Assembly: GCA_014529385.2 (NCBI GenBank)
Contig: CM043947.1
Location: 131,155,891-131,219,890, forward strand
DNA from: Adiantum capillus-veneris
Lineage: Eukaryota; Streptophyta; Polypodiopsida; Polypodiales; Pteridaceae
DNA: 64,000 nucleotides
Reading direction: 5' to 3'
Both the position numbers and the translations under genes were made by a program. Below are positions 32,408 through 42,324 of the stretch, piece after piece (within the stretch, counting starts at the first letter, position 1; each line of letters opens with the position of its first letter). Under the pieces are notes generated by a model that worked only from the letters and a program-made list of their open reading frames with translations, had not been told where the DNA came from and searched no databases.

Positions 32408-34067
32408 TGCCCCCCTTCCTGATGTAGATTCCGTCCTCGGAAGCTATTGAGTTGAAGCTCGTTCGTCGAGGTGGAAGAGCATTTGAGATGAATGTCCTTA
32501 GCCTTCTTCAGTCACTGCAAAATCAAACAACATTGGCACAGTAATTGCATTCTCATAAGCGATTAAAAAGCATATACAGTTTTAGGCAGACAAATTGATT
32601 GGTAACAGAATTTTAAACAATTTGTCAGCAACAATAAACATTAAATTGCAATACAATCAAATGCATAAACAGATGTAAAGGTAAAAAATTAAACAAGTCT
32701 GGGGTCGCTAATTTAACGGTCGAAAGGCACTAGAGATCGACTATTAATACCATGGGTAAGCTTCTTAATTTTCTCTGGTCAATTAAGTTGTTTAATCGCG
32801 AGATCCAAGTATTTCATGTTCGAGGGGGCTGACTAGAGGCTATACCTAGAAGACCTTGTAGTTAAGCTATAATAAAAGGAATTTCTCATAAAATCATCGC
32901 CTGATTGATTACCTTTTCTTTGACCCCCCAAAGTCTTTTCACAGTGATTCAATTTTGATGTGTGTGCTTATTTTGTATGCCTTGGGTTTTTTGCTTTTCA
33001 AGGAAAAGCGCCCACACTGGGAACCTCTAGGGCTCTAGTACCATAGGTGATACATGTGAGTGAAGTACCAAATCAAGCTGAGATTTCTTTTCCAACTTAA
33101 GATTTTACATTGTGGCACTTTGATTTTTTTTTGTTTGTTCGTTTTCAGCATTTTAATTTTGTAACTTTGGGGGGGTCATATAACACTGTTACACCTCCCC
33201 AGGCTCATCACACTAGTAAACTCCCTTTATAATACTTAAGCTAAAGGACAATAGGGTCAAGCCCACTAGAAAGCCCTAGTACATTTCACACAATGCTACC
33301 TAAATCGAATTAAGAACCTAAGTAACCATTGATTATTAGGAAGGCATTCCCCATGGTATTAAGAGAAGATCTCTAACACCTAACTTGGTCAAACTAGCTT
33401 AGTCGGACTTGCTTGATGTTTAAACCTAGACAAGTGATTATGACAAAAAATTACATTGAATTAAATGTTTGTTACTAAGCAAATGTGCTGGATATTATGC
33501 TACCAATCACAATCAAAGCAGACAATCATAGATGCGAAAAAGCTAAGGGGCAATGCTAATGGACAAGAAACACCTGTTTGTGTCGATGGTCACCCTTGAT
33601 TTGAAGAGTGAGTCGAGATAAAGATTCCATGAAGGTCCAAATCCTAACAACAACAACACGCTCCTATACACAGTAGGAAACACAAGGAATACCTCTAGGA
33701 GGCACATCAATGGGAAAAAAGAACTTTGCTAATCACTCAACTCTAAAACAGAAACACTCCTATTGTATTAATCCTACCTACCCTCCATCACTCGAGTGAT
33801 GGGGATAAATGGTATTTTATGACATAGGTTTTTGTTTCAATGTACTGGATGTGAATGTGTAGGTCTGAGTCAATGTTTTGACTTTTATTGTGCATACTCG
33901 TTTGCTAATTGCTCTTGCTCTTTATTATTTTTGTCTTGTTTTTGTGAGTATAAGGCTTTACATGTACATTCCCTAAGATTGGGAGATTGAGAGGTCAAGG
34001 AGGAAGGTTGAGAGGAAAGCAAGTGAATGATGGATGTCAGCAAACACTCCCCCCTTCCTTGGGTAGA
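32408..34067 (-). other. Non-coding 3' interior of C
   Basis: On the minus strand this 1.66-kb region runs from the end of the polyprotein to the polypurine tract AGGAAGGGGGGCA (32408-32420). I find no pol domain in it. An intact relative would carry RT, RNase H and integrase here. Confidence 0.65.
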
Positions 34068-34395
34068 TCATATCGTTTGAAATGAGCTCGTCACCCTTTG
34101 AAACCAATTATTCCAGTTGGTAATAGGTGGGGATGTTTGCCAGTAGTTTTCTATTACCTTAGGTGCCTCATCGAGTTGCAAGGGTGGTAAGGTACTCTCC
34201 CACGATCGAACTTGAAGTGGTTCATCAGGTGATTCTTGAACACTGGGAAGTGTGGATTCCTTTGTAGCTTTATGGAGGTCCACTATTGTAGGTGGAGGCT
34301 GTGGAGAAGCTTTTACCTCTATGGATGCATTACATGAGGAGCTAGAAGCTTCATGGGACTCCCCCCTTCCTGAGCTAGGTGGAACAAATCGTTCT

Positions 34396-34715
34396 TTCTT
34401 TGGTACCCAAACTAGCTCTGGAGCGGGTGTGTAGCATTCTGTGATTTTTTTCTTTCCGCGATTGTCGATTTGTTTTGGAGCTACAGGAGTGGGTTCATAT
34501 GGATCAGGTGACAGGTAAGAACACAATCTATGTTTTGGCACCCAAATTTGATCATTTCCTCGATAGTAGCCTTGGGCTTCCAATAGTTTTTTAGGAATCC
34601 ATCGCCACGTTTCCTTACATTTATTGGAGCGAGTGGGACATTTCTTATAAGGCTTCTGTTTTTTAGCACTAGATATGGTCGCTAAAGAAGCTTTAGGAAC
34701 CCACTTGTATGTTTT
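34396..34715 (-). other. W-(V/I)-P-K repeat region in C polyprotein
   Basis: Four units are visible in order: YKWVPKASLAT, WRWIPKKLLEAQ, QIWVPKHRLCS and LVWVPKKERFV, spaced about 25-40 residues apart with Lys- and Cys-rich linkers. The motif also occurs after the protease-like domain of E (22501). Confidence 0.75.
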
Positions 34716-35249
34716 CTTCGTTATATTAAGATGAGTCTTGTCAGGATCTATATGCATTGCTTGTAGCATATTTAAGGGTACAGGCATTTCATCCCCCTCA
34801 GGTGTTACCCATGTCGTCCCCCTATTCCCCCAAGTGTCTATGGTTGCTGCTAGGTGGACCCAATCCACATTGTCCGACTCAGTCATCCCAGGTAGTACAT
34901 CCATATAAGGAGAATCTTCCCCAACATCAGTGTCCGCTTTACACGTGTAACAATACTGCAATGAGGCCGAGTGAACTGTGGTGTCAGATCTATGATCAAT
35001 TATAAACATGTTTCCTAGAAGATGTGCTCGACCCATCACAAGATCCACTCGAATGACAGAATCTTGGAACTGCAAGTAGACAAGGTTTTTAGACCAGTCA
35101 TGCACCATTTTTGCTTCCCTCATGAAAGGACGTCCTAAGATCATCTCCGATGCCATAGTGTGTTTGGAGAAATCCATAACAATAAAGGTAATCCTTATTT
35201 TATGTCCAAAGACCTTGATCTTGAGATCTTCTAGCATCCCAATAGGTTT

Positions 35250-35310
35250 AACAATAGACCCATTGGCCATCTTCACTACTATGACAATAGACCCATTGGC
35301 CATCTTCACT
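35250..35310 (-). repeat. In-frame 30-bp tandem duplication in the protease region of C
   Basis: CCCATTGGCCATCTTCACTA occurs twice 30 bp apart, giving the peptide VVKMANGSIV twice in a row. The duplication keeps the frame but lies inside the protease fold. Confidence 0.85.
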
Positions 35311-38300
35311 ACTATGGTTGTGGTCGCAAGGTGAGGTCTTCCCATAGTTTCCCAGCAATTTTTAGTCACAATGCTAACCCCAGCGCCACCATCAAGGATT
35401 CCCTTCACAGTTAATCCCTTAGTAGTGATTGGTATAGTCGCATTAGATTCATCACCCTCAAAGTATTGTCCCAACTTCTTAACAGGTATTTCTATAACAA
35501 GGTTCTCATCTAGGTTCGGTTGTGGATCTTTGTATTCCTCCTCTATTGGCATCTCCCCAGCTCCATCCATCCGTGCAAATTGTGGTAGCCCAAACTTCAG
35601 TTCTCCATTGAGGAAGGCTCGAAGAGCTGAGACTAGCTCGGGGTCTTTATATAGTTTGGACATGATGGTGGTTCTAACTTCTGAAGACATGAAATCCATC
35701 AATTTGGCAATGTTTAACGGCACCTTTTGGCCTTGAGTCCCTTGACATGGGGAAGATGGGATCTCCATTTCTTCGATAGGATCAGGTAGTCCCTCTGTAA
35801 ACATTCTTTCCATCAAGAAGTGAGTACGCCCACTTTCCCATGACTTTAAGTCACTTTCTTCTTGGATGACACTAGGTATGTCCAAGGGTCTATGGACTTG
35901 GTGAGGTTGTTGTTGCGTAGGGAACACGGTGTCTGTAATCTGGATCTTCCTAGGTGCTGGTTCTAGATCCCTTTGGGTATCTTCTACCAAACTCCTTAAT
36001 TGCTTGACTCGATCAATCTCCTCTGTAGGGTTTGGGTAAGTTCCTATCTTCTTTTTGGATCCTGGCCATTGTGGCTCATGAAGATCTTCCTTGTTGGTTT
36101 CTATGTTAGTGGTCATTTTGGTCTCCATGGTTTCACCTGAATCAGAATCTTCTTCAGCGTCGTTCATATATACGGGGTTGTCACCAGTCCCTATGTTGGT
36201 CTTTGAACTGGGGTCTGACTTCGCTGCACTTTGCGATCTCTTTCTTCGTGTTTTCTTCTTTTTCTGAGATTGGGCAATTGATGCCGTGTCTCTTTCCTCA
36301 AGAATATAATTTTGTTTTTGGAGCATCGATCATGTGAGTACGTTTACTGGTACCACGGGTGTACTTGGTGATGGCTCCTCGGTAACTTCAATCAAGTTTA
36401 ATGGCGTGATCTTCGGTGCATTTGGATTATTTGGACATTGGGCAATCAAATGATCTATGCCACATCGATTACACATGAGTATCGGCATTGTAGACGTGCT
36501 CGCTTGATTGGTTTGCATTAGTGTGGCGTTCTGACACTCGGCTACAATCCACACTCATAGCATTGAAGAGGTGGTCTCTTAGCGGTGTAATTGATATTTT
36601 GGCCTCATATACAGGTTTGACTTGTCCCCAATAGTCCTCCATGTAGTATTGTGGACTTTCTTCAAGCACATCCATCCCATAGGCGATATTAGGATCTATA
36701 TCTTCCTCCTAGCCTTCCAAACAAGAAATAAATGACTCACAACCCACTTGATTCACAGAAGTGATTCTCGGATGTAGTGGTTGCGGTCCTAGCACTGGAG
36801 GTGGTAAGGGTGTTGTTTGAACAATATTTTGGGCCCTAGGGACCATGTGTTGTGCTATTTGTTCAAGAGGTGGGGCCGGCATCAATGCAGGCACTCGAGG
36901 TGTGTCTGTCCATGCTAAGGTTGGTCTATTGGCCATCGCGCGCTTAAATACTATGCAATCCTTAGCTTGATGACCATACCTTCCACATGCATTGAAGTTC
37001 CCATTGAATTTTACTCTAAAAGTAGGGCATTCACTGGTACTATGCGGTCCATAGCATATTGAGCACCATTGCTGCTCCCTTCTTGGATACATATGATTGT
37101 TTTGCGGAGCACGATTGTCTCTAAGACTCTCTTGAATAGCCTTGGTGAGATCTGCTAAAGTCATCTCAGATATCTTTGGCTCCTTAGCAATAGGCTTTAG
37201 GGTCATTGGTTGATGCCCTGATGCTTGCGAGCTAATAGATTTAGGCTCAACAGACACTCTTTCTCCTTGAATCATTAAATTATCCTCCAATTGGATCGCA
37301 TTGGTGGTGATTGCTTCCCAAGTGGTGATACCTCTAATGACTAGGCCATTGTAGATATCCTCATGTTGTAATCCCCTAATGAATCTATCAAGCAATTGGT
37401 TATTGTTGAAGCGCTCATTTGGATTACAATGAGAGTTCAAATGCTTCAAGCGACTTATAAAGTCTCTCACCGACTCTCCTTCCTCTCATTGGGCTTTCTG
37501 GAGCTGAGAGGCTACACCCCAAAGCACTCCCTCTCGTATGTATTCTTTTAAGAACGGTCTCCTAAGAGTAGGGTAAATCGTTTTTTCTTCCACCCTTACG
37601 GTTCTATACCAATCCTCAGCCTTTCCACTTAAGGTTAGGCTTAAAGCATTGCTCTTATGTAGGTCATTGTGTTCTCCTAGAGAATAGCATATTTGTTCAA
37701 ACACTTCGATATGCTTCCTCACATCCCCGTCTCCACTAAATTTTTGTGTGAGCTTGGCTATTTGTACTGCCTTACTTCTAGGCTCTCTATCAGGCGTGTT
37801 ACGCATATTCTCAGCAATAGATCGACCAATAGCTTGAGCAAATGTTGCCAAGTCACCTAAGTGAGCAGGCACTGTGGGTGAAGGTGCTCCAGAGACTACA
37901 TGTGGAGTAGGTATTGGCATTGGGCTTGGCGCATAGGAAGCCCTTGGGTTCCATGTTGGGTACGATGTTGTGCCATGTGGTGGTCCATAGTTCATATGAG
38001 TGGCCCTAGGCATAGCAGAGGTCGGATGTGACATGCTAATGCTAGATGGTATAGTCCCATGGGAATAAGAACTTGTGTATTGTGGTTGTGGAGCATAGGT
38101 AGCTGAAACAATGGGAGGCGTAGGGACTACATGAGTACGTGGACCCATAGGTGCATACGATTCGTACACACTTGTAGGTACTATTGCAGGTATTGAGCTA
38201 CCATGTAGTGGTGCTTTACTAACAAATGAGGTCCATGGTGTGTTTCTTGGCATGCCCATCATTGGGGTAGGCATGGTATCCGTGGTGTCATCCAGGGAAA

Positions 38301-39252
38301 GATGAGCTAGACTTGGAAAAGTAAAGCTATCACTTGTGGGCTCAGATTGCATTGAGACCCCTGGCGAAACAACGTATGGGGGATCGATGGGACTCACTGG
38401 GGGAGTCTCCATTTGTGATAGAGTGGGTTGTTTCCCTTTGCCCATGTTTTAAAATCGCATAGGACCCGTCGAAGGTATGTTTATTCCTCGATTTTGCCTC
38501 TCGGACTGGATAATCCTATGGATGACATTGCAGATCATGTGTTGTTGTTCCTCTAGACTAGTGGCACTAGATGTGGATTGTACAACTTCTAACCAACCCA
38601 CATGGTATGTGTAGCCCATGTACAGGTCAGTCAAAGTCTCCGTGTGTAGGTCATATTCCCAATTTTCATTGAGAAATACCCCGTCCAAACTTGGTGTACT
38701 AGAGGGTTGTCGTCAGGTGGATGCAATGTTGCTTCTCGTGTTTTGACTTTTAGTCACCGCTACCTTCGAGGCGACTTTGGAAGGTGGTAGCTCGGTAGGG
38801 CCCTCATTAAAGAAGGTAGGAAGAATGTCCACGTTGACAGTCTGAGGGAGTGTGGGGTCTACAGGAGATGTGAATGGTGATTCTACTTCCCCACCCCCTT
38901 CGTTTACTTCACTAGCCGTAGGTTCAGAGCGCGTAGCTCTACTAAAAGTTTCCATCAAACGGCTAAAAACACTAGTTCTCGGTTGTTGGGCCCAGCTAGG
39001 TACGGTTTCATTTGTTTCCCCAGGGCTTTGTGTAAGATTCTCTTCCATAATATCGTAGTCAGAGGAAGAGTCGCTACCCGCTATATTTGGGTCTTGGGTT
39101 GCACTACCTTGGGTCCCCGCCGAGGGCGTAGACCCTAGCGTGGAAGGATAGTGAGTACCCCCGTAAATCGAAGCACTAGCTAGTTGTTCAGACTCTAGCA
39201 CATGACCAGAGCGTAGATACATGTGCTTTGGGTGCCCTACAAGTATCGGCAA

Positions 39253-40015
39253 GTACCCTCAAAGGTTACTTGCTTTGTTTTGTGGGTGTTTTGCACCCCG
39301 TTTTCTACTTGATTTTTTCTTGATTTTTTCTTGTTTTTGATGTTTTTTTATTGTTTAATTTTTTTGATTGAAGTGTGTGATAGCTCGAAACGAGCGTATC
39401 ACTTAAAGGGTTGCTGTGTGCTTTACAACACAATGTTCGGGCATCTGACGTTCCGTTGGTCCTCAAAAATCAATTTTTAGCTACGTGTGAAGCTAAAATT
39501 CGTTTTTTTTTAAGGCGACTGAGGCTTAGGCCTGAGCGTGAGCTTGGGTTTGGGTCTGGGAGATATTTTCGATCCCGGTCCTACCTTTAAAAAAAAATTT
39601 ACATTTATTTTTTTTATTTTTTTATTTTTTGAGGATAAGGTCGCCGCGGCCTGCGCGAGAGCACACACACACTCTATCTACCTAGTTCTAACTAATATAC
39701 CTACTCTTACACACTAACACACTCTATTAACTCTCACTAATCTACTTCCTACTTACTGTACACAGAAAACTAACTACCTTAATACACAGAGAATAAACAC
39801 AGAACCTTTGAAATCTCTATTAACAAAGAAAACTAACTACCTTAATACATAGAGAATAAACACAGAACCTTTGAAAACTCCATTAACAAAAAAAACACAC
39901 AGTATAACACCAAATCCCTCTTCTCAACACACACACACTCCTTCCTTACCTTTCCTACAATAGAAATTGCACCACGAAGAAGCACGGAGTGCTACTCAAG
40001 CTTCATGTATGGCAT
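39253..40015 (-). other. 5' leader of C, non-coding
   Basis: It has T-rich runs near 39300-39360 and 39600, two copies of AACTAACTACCTTAATACA about 60 bp apart (39770-39850), and many ACACAC patches. There is no sustained reading frame. Confidence 0.6.
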
Positions 40016-40033
40016 TCCCCGGCAACGGCGCCA
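40016..40033 (-). promoter_or_regulatory. Primer-binding site of C (tRNA-Asp)
   Basis: On the minus strand it reads TGGCGCCGTTGCCGGGGA, an 18-nt complement to the 3' end of plant tRNA-Asp. Four bases (AAAA) separate it from the LTR at 40038. Confidence 0.92.
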
Positions 40034-40276
40034 AAAATGTGCGCGTATGTCTCACGTGTCAATGCAAGGAACTTGCCGATACACCGTGTGCGAGCCACAA
40101 ATGGCTCCAAGCACACAACAAGCCTAAACTAGTAAGCTCAAAGAAGGCGATGGTGTGTCACTCACTGCTCTACGCTTGCTTCGTGGAGGATTCCTCGCCG
40201 CGAAGAAGAAGGAGCCGCCACTTCGCCGCACTCAACCGCTTCGCCACCGTCGTCGTGCCTTCGTAATGCTCGATCG

Positions 40277-40280
<4 letters not shown>

Positions 40281-40345
<65 letters not shown>

Positions 40346-40358
40346 ACACACACACACA
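40281..40358 (+). repeat. (CT)n and (CA)n microsatellite in right LTR of C
   Basis: CT units run 40281-40341, then CGCATA and CA units to 40358. It is the counterpart of 32003-32086. Confidence 0.95.
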
Positions 40359-40453
40359 AGGAGGTGAAGAAGAAGAAGATGGAGATGGAGATGGAGCAAG
40401 AGCACTCTTCTATTGCACAAATGAGAGAATGAGTGAATTTCAGGTTTATTTGA

Positions 40454-40461
40454 CTTTTATA
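40454..40461 (-). promoter_or_regulatory. TATA box in 5' LTR of C
   Basis: TATAAAAG on the minus strand, in the LTR that precedes the primer-binding site and gag, so it is positioned to drive the polyprotein transcript. Confidence 0.55.
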
Positions 40462-40657
40462 TGAGCTCACCCCATTCACACGTGGGCGCCCATGCTTAGC
40501 CAACTAATCCCTTGAATGTTCCAGTTAGAGTGCGCCTCTCAACGATCACTCTTACCCTTTTCCTATTGGACCGACAAGCCCGATACCTGACTCTACAAGT
40601 AAATAATACAATGTCCGCCATAGGTGATAGGGTGTCCGTGAGCCGTGAGGGTTAATA

Positions 40658-40662
40658 GCCTA
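40658..40662 (+). repeat. Right target-site duplication of C
   Basis: GCCTA, identical to 31757-31761. Confidence 0.9.
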
Positions 40663-41529
40663 ACATAGATTTCAAGGCCTAATAGGACTAACGGGGGATT
40701 TTGGGAAAAATTGGTTCGGGAAGTCCAGGTATAGATATCAAGCCTAGGCTAAAACCACCTCATTTCCACTTGGAGCCTTTGCTGAGAGCATTTCGGCTTC
40801 TTTCGCGCATCATTTTCGAAGCCAACAGTTGACCTTTTTCAGCGCCGTCTCACACAAAACATGAGGGTAAGTTCCTTACTAATTAATGTTCCATTTTTTA
40901 CGTCCGGTAGCTAGTCTAAAGCCCTAGAAAAAACCCTAGAAGCCGTGCAGTGCACGAAGACCTACAACCTAAAAGTGACCATAGCGGCCTGGCTGCTTGA
41001 CCAAATCGGATGGGATTTGAACCATAGCATGGCCTAACATAATAGAACCATTCCATACCATCATATGATCATTCGGCTGGGGTTAAGGGGATCCTCAATA
41101 GAGAAATAGGGTTTTTTAGGAAAGGCTAGAATTCCGACCTGACTCCACAGATGGCTTGCTACTGAGGCTCATATACAATGTATATGATTGGTTTGGAGAA
41201 ATCCATCAAGTAAAGCCCTCGAAAAGCGAAAAACGGCTCGAAGGTTACAAAGCGTCAAATTCGACATACGAGGCCAAATTGACTCCAAATGAGCCAAATT
41301 TGGACAGGTAGCTTCATGATGATGTTACGGACAAGTCCAAAGCCTCAAAGTTGACCGACCAACCTAACAGACAGAGTAATCACAAAAAATGGTGAATTCA
41401 GAGTCGACAAAGCACAAAGTGATGCCGGCATGACCAAACTTGACCAAATTCAATTGAGGACTTGTATTAGGTGTATGAAACATGTCTAGGTCAAAATTTA
41501 TGTGAAATACAAAGTTTTTGTCACTGTTG

Positions 41530-41549
41530 TAAATAATCGCGATTATTTA
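41530..41549. repeat. Palindrome 1 of B2
   Basis: TAAATAATCGCGATTATTTA, perfect 20-bp inverted repeat. Confidence 0.9.
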
Positions 41550-41822
41550 CTTTTGCAACATTTTTTCTTGGGAATTGTCAATTCACCTCACCTATCATGT
41601 GTACACACCTATTACATGCCAAAAAACAAGTATGAGCTAAAATGACCACCCTTTACTTACAAAACTGCCAAAAGCGCAAAGAAGTCTGTGAAAGCCAAAA
41701 TTTGGGTTATGAACAACTTTTCTTGATCCAAATCATCTCATAATTCATACCCAAGGTCTATACCATGCCTAGAACCAGTCTATGCAAAAAAATGTCAATT
41801 TTGGAAGAAAAGTTAATAATAG

Positions 41823-41842
41823 TTAATAATCGCGATTATTTA
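41823..41842. repeat. Palindrome 2 of B2
   Basis: TTAATAATCGCGATTATTTA, perfect over the central 16 bp. Confidence 0.9.
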
Positions 41843-42116
41843 CTTTTTGGCCAGAATGGGGCAATTTGGATATTTTGTCATCATACATCCAAAAAGCATG
41901 TTGAGATAAACCCACTAGCCAATTTTAAGTCAATTTGGATTTCAAAATCTCAAATTTTCTTTATATCTACTGTTTCAGTGACCTAAAATCAAAATCTGGT
42001 ATCATTTTCACCCTGTACATTCAAATGAGCCCATATTTTCCTCAGAGCATGTAATTGGCATATACTTCAAGCCTGTAAAGCCAAATTTACAAAAAAAATG
42101 AAAATTTTCCCAGCTG

Positions 42117-42136
42117 TAAATAATCGCGATTATTTA
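42117..42136. repeat. Palindrome 3 of B2
   Basis: TAAATAATCGCGATTATTTA, perfect 20-bp inverted repeat. Confidence 0.9.
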
Positions 42137-42324
42137 CTTTGGTTGCAAATTTTTGTTTTGACCATACAATTCTGTTCCTTGCATGATTTGATGCATCTTT
42201 GCTTGTTCAAAAATTGATTTGAAGCAATTTGGACCAGATTATCAGCATTTCAATCTAAAAGGACATTCTGGAAAAAAATCTGACAACTCTGCTAACTTTG
42301 CACTCTATTCACTGAACAGAAGCA

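Larger units (their letters stand above)
34068..39252 (-). pseudogene. gag: Gag-protease polyprotein of C, about 1730 codons
   Basis: Read right to left. N-terminal Ser/Thr/Glu-rich part (39252-38713); Pro/Ser/Thr-rich segment; gag core (about 37790-37300) with FSGDGDVRKHIEVFEQ, SGKAEDWYR, VRDFISRLKHLN and LDRFIRGLQ. Knuckles: CSICYGPHSTSEC (37050), FNACGRYGHQAKDC with its first Cys lost, and CNRCGIDHLIAQC (36470). Protease: GILDGGAGVSIV then EMILGRPFMREAKMVHDW (about 35400-35090), with a DGG variant of the usual DTG/DSG. C-terminus: four W-(V/I)-P-K units (34396-34715). Stops at 38713, 38449, 37486, 36709 and 36327 and one frame change near 36540 break an otherwise continuous frame. Confidence 0.8.
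31762..40657 (-). mobile_element. Element C: pol-less gag-protease LTR element (TR-GAG type)
   Basis: LTRs (31762-32407 and 40038-40657), a perfect 5-bp target duplication GCCTA, a tRNA-Asp primer-binding site at 40016-40033 and a purine tract at 32408-32420 define a complete insertion of 8.9 kb on the minus strand. Its only coding region is a gag-protease polyprotein at 34068-39252, with 1.66 kb of non-coding DNA after it. No RT, RNase H or integrase motif is present. The tRNA-Asp primer is typical of Athila-like elements, so an Athila/Tat relative probably supplied the enzymes. Confidence 0.88.
40038..40657 (-). repeat. 5' LTR of C (right copy)
   Basis: On + it runs TGTGCGCGTATG to GGTTAATA, 620 bp; the terminal CA has become TA. 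Minus-strand TATA box TATAAAAG lies at 40454-40461. The compound microsatellite is at 40281-40358. Confidence 0.9.
40663..42324 (+). other. Leader of B2 with three palindromes
   Basis: Non-coding. Palindromes at 41530-41549, 41823-41842 and 42117-42136 are spaced 293 and 294 bp apart. 41811-41830 has an extra AGTTAATAAT duplication beside palindrome 2. The part before 41333 has no counterpart in the window. Confidence 0.65.
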
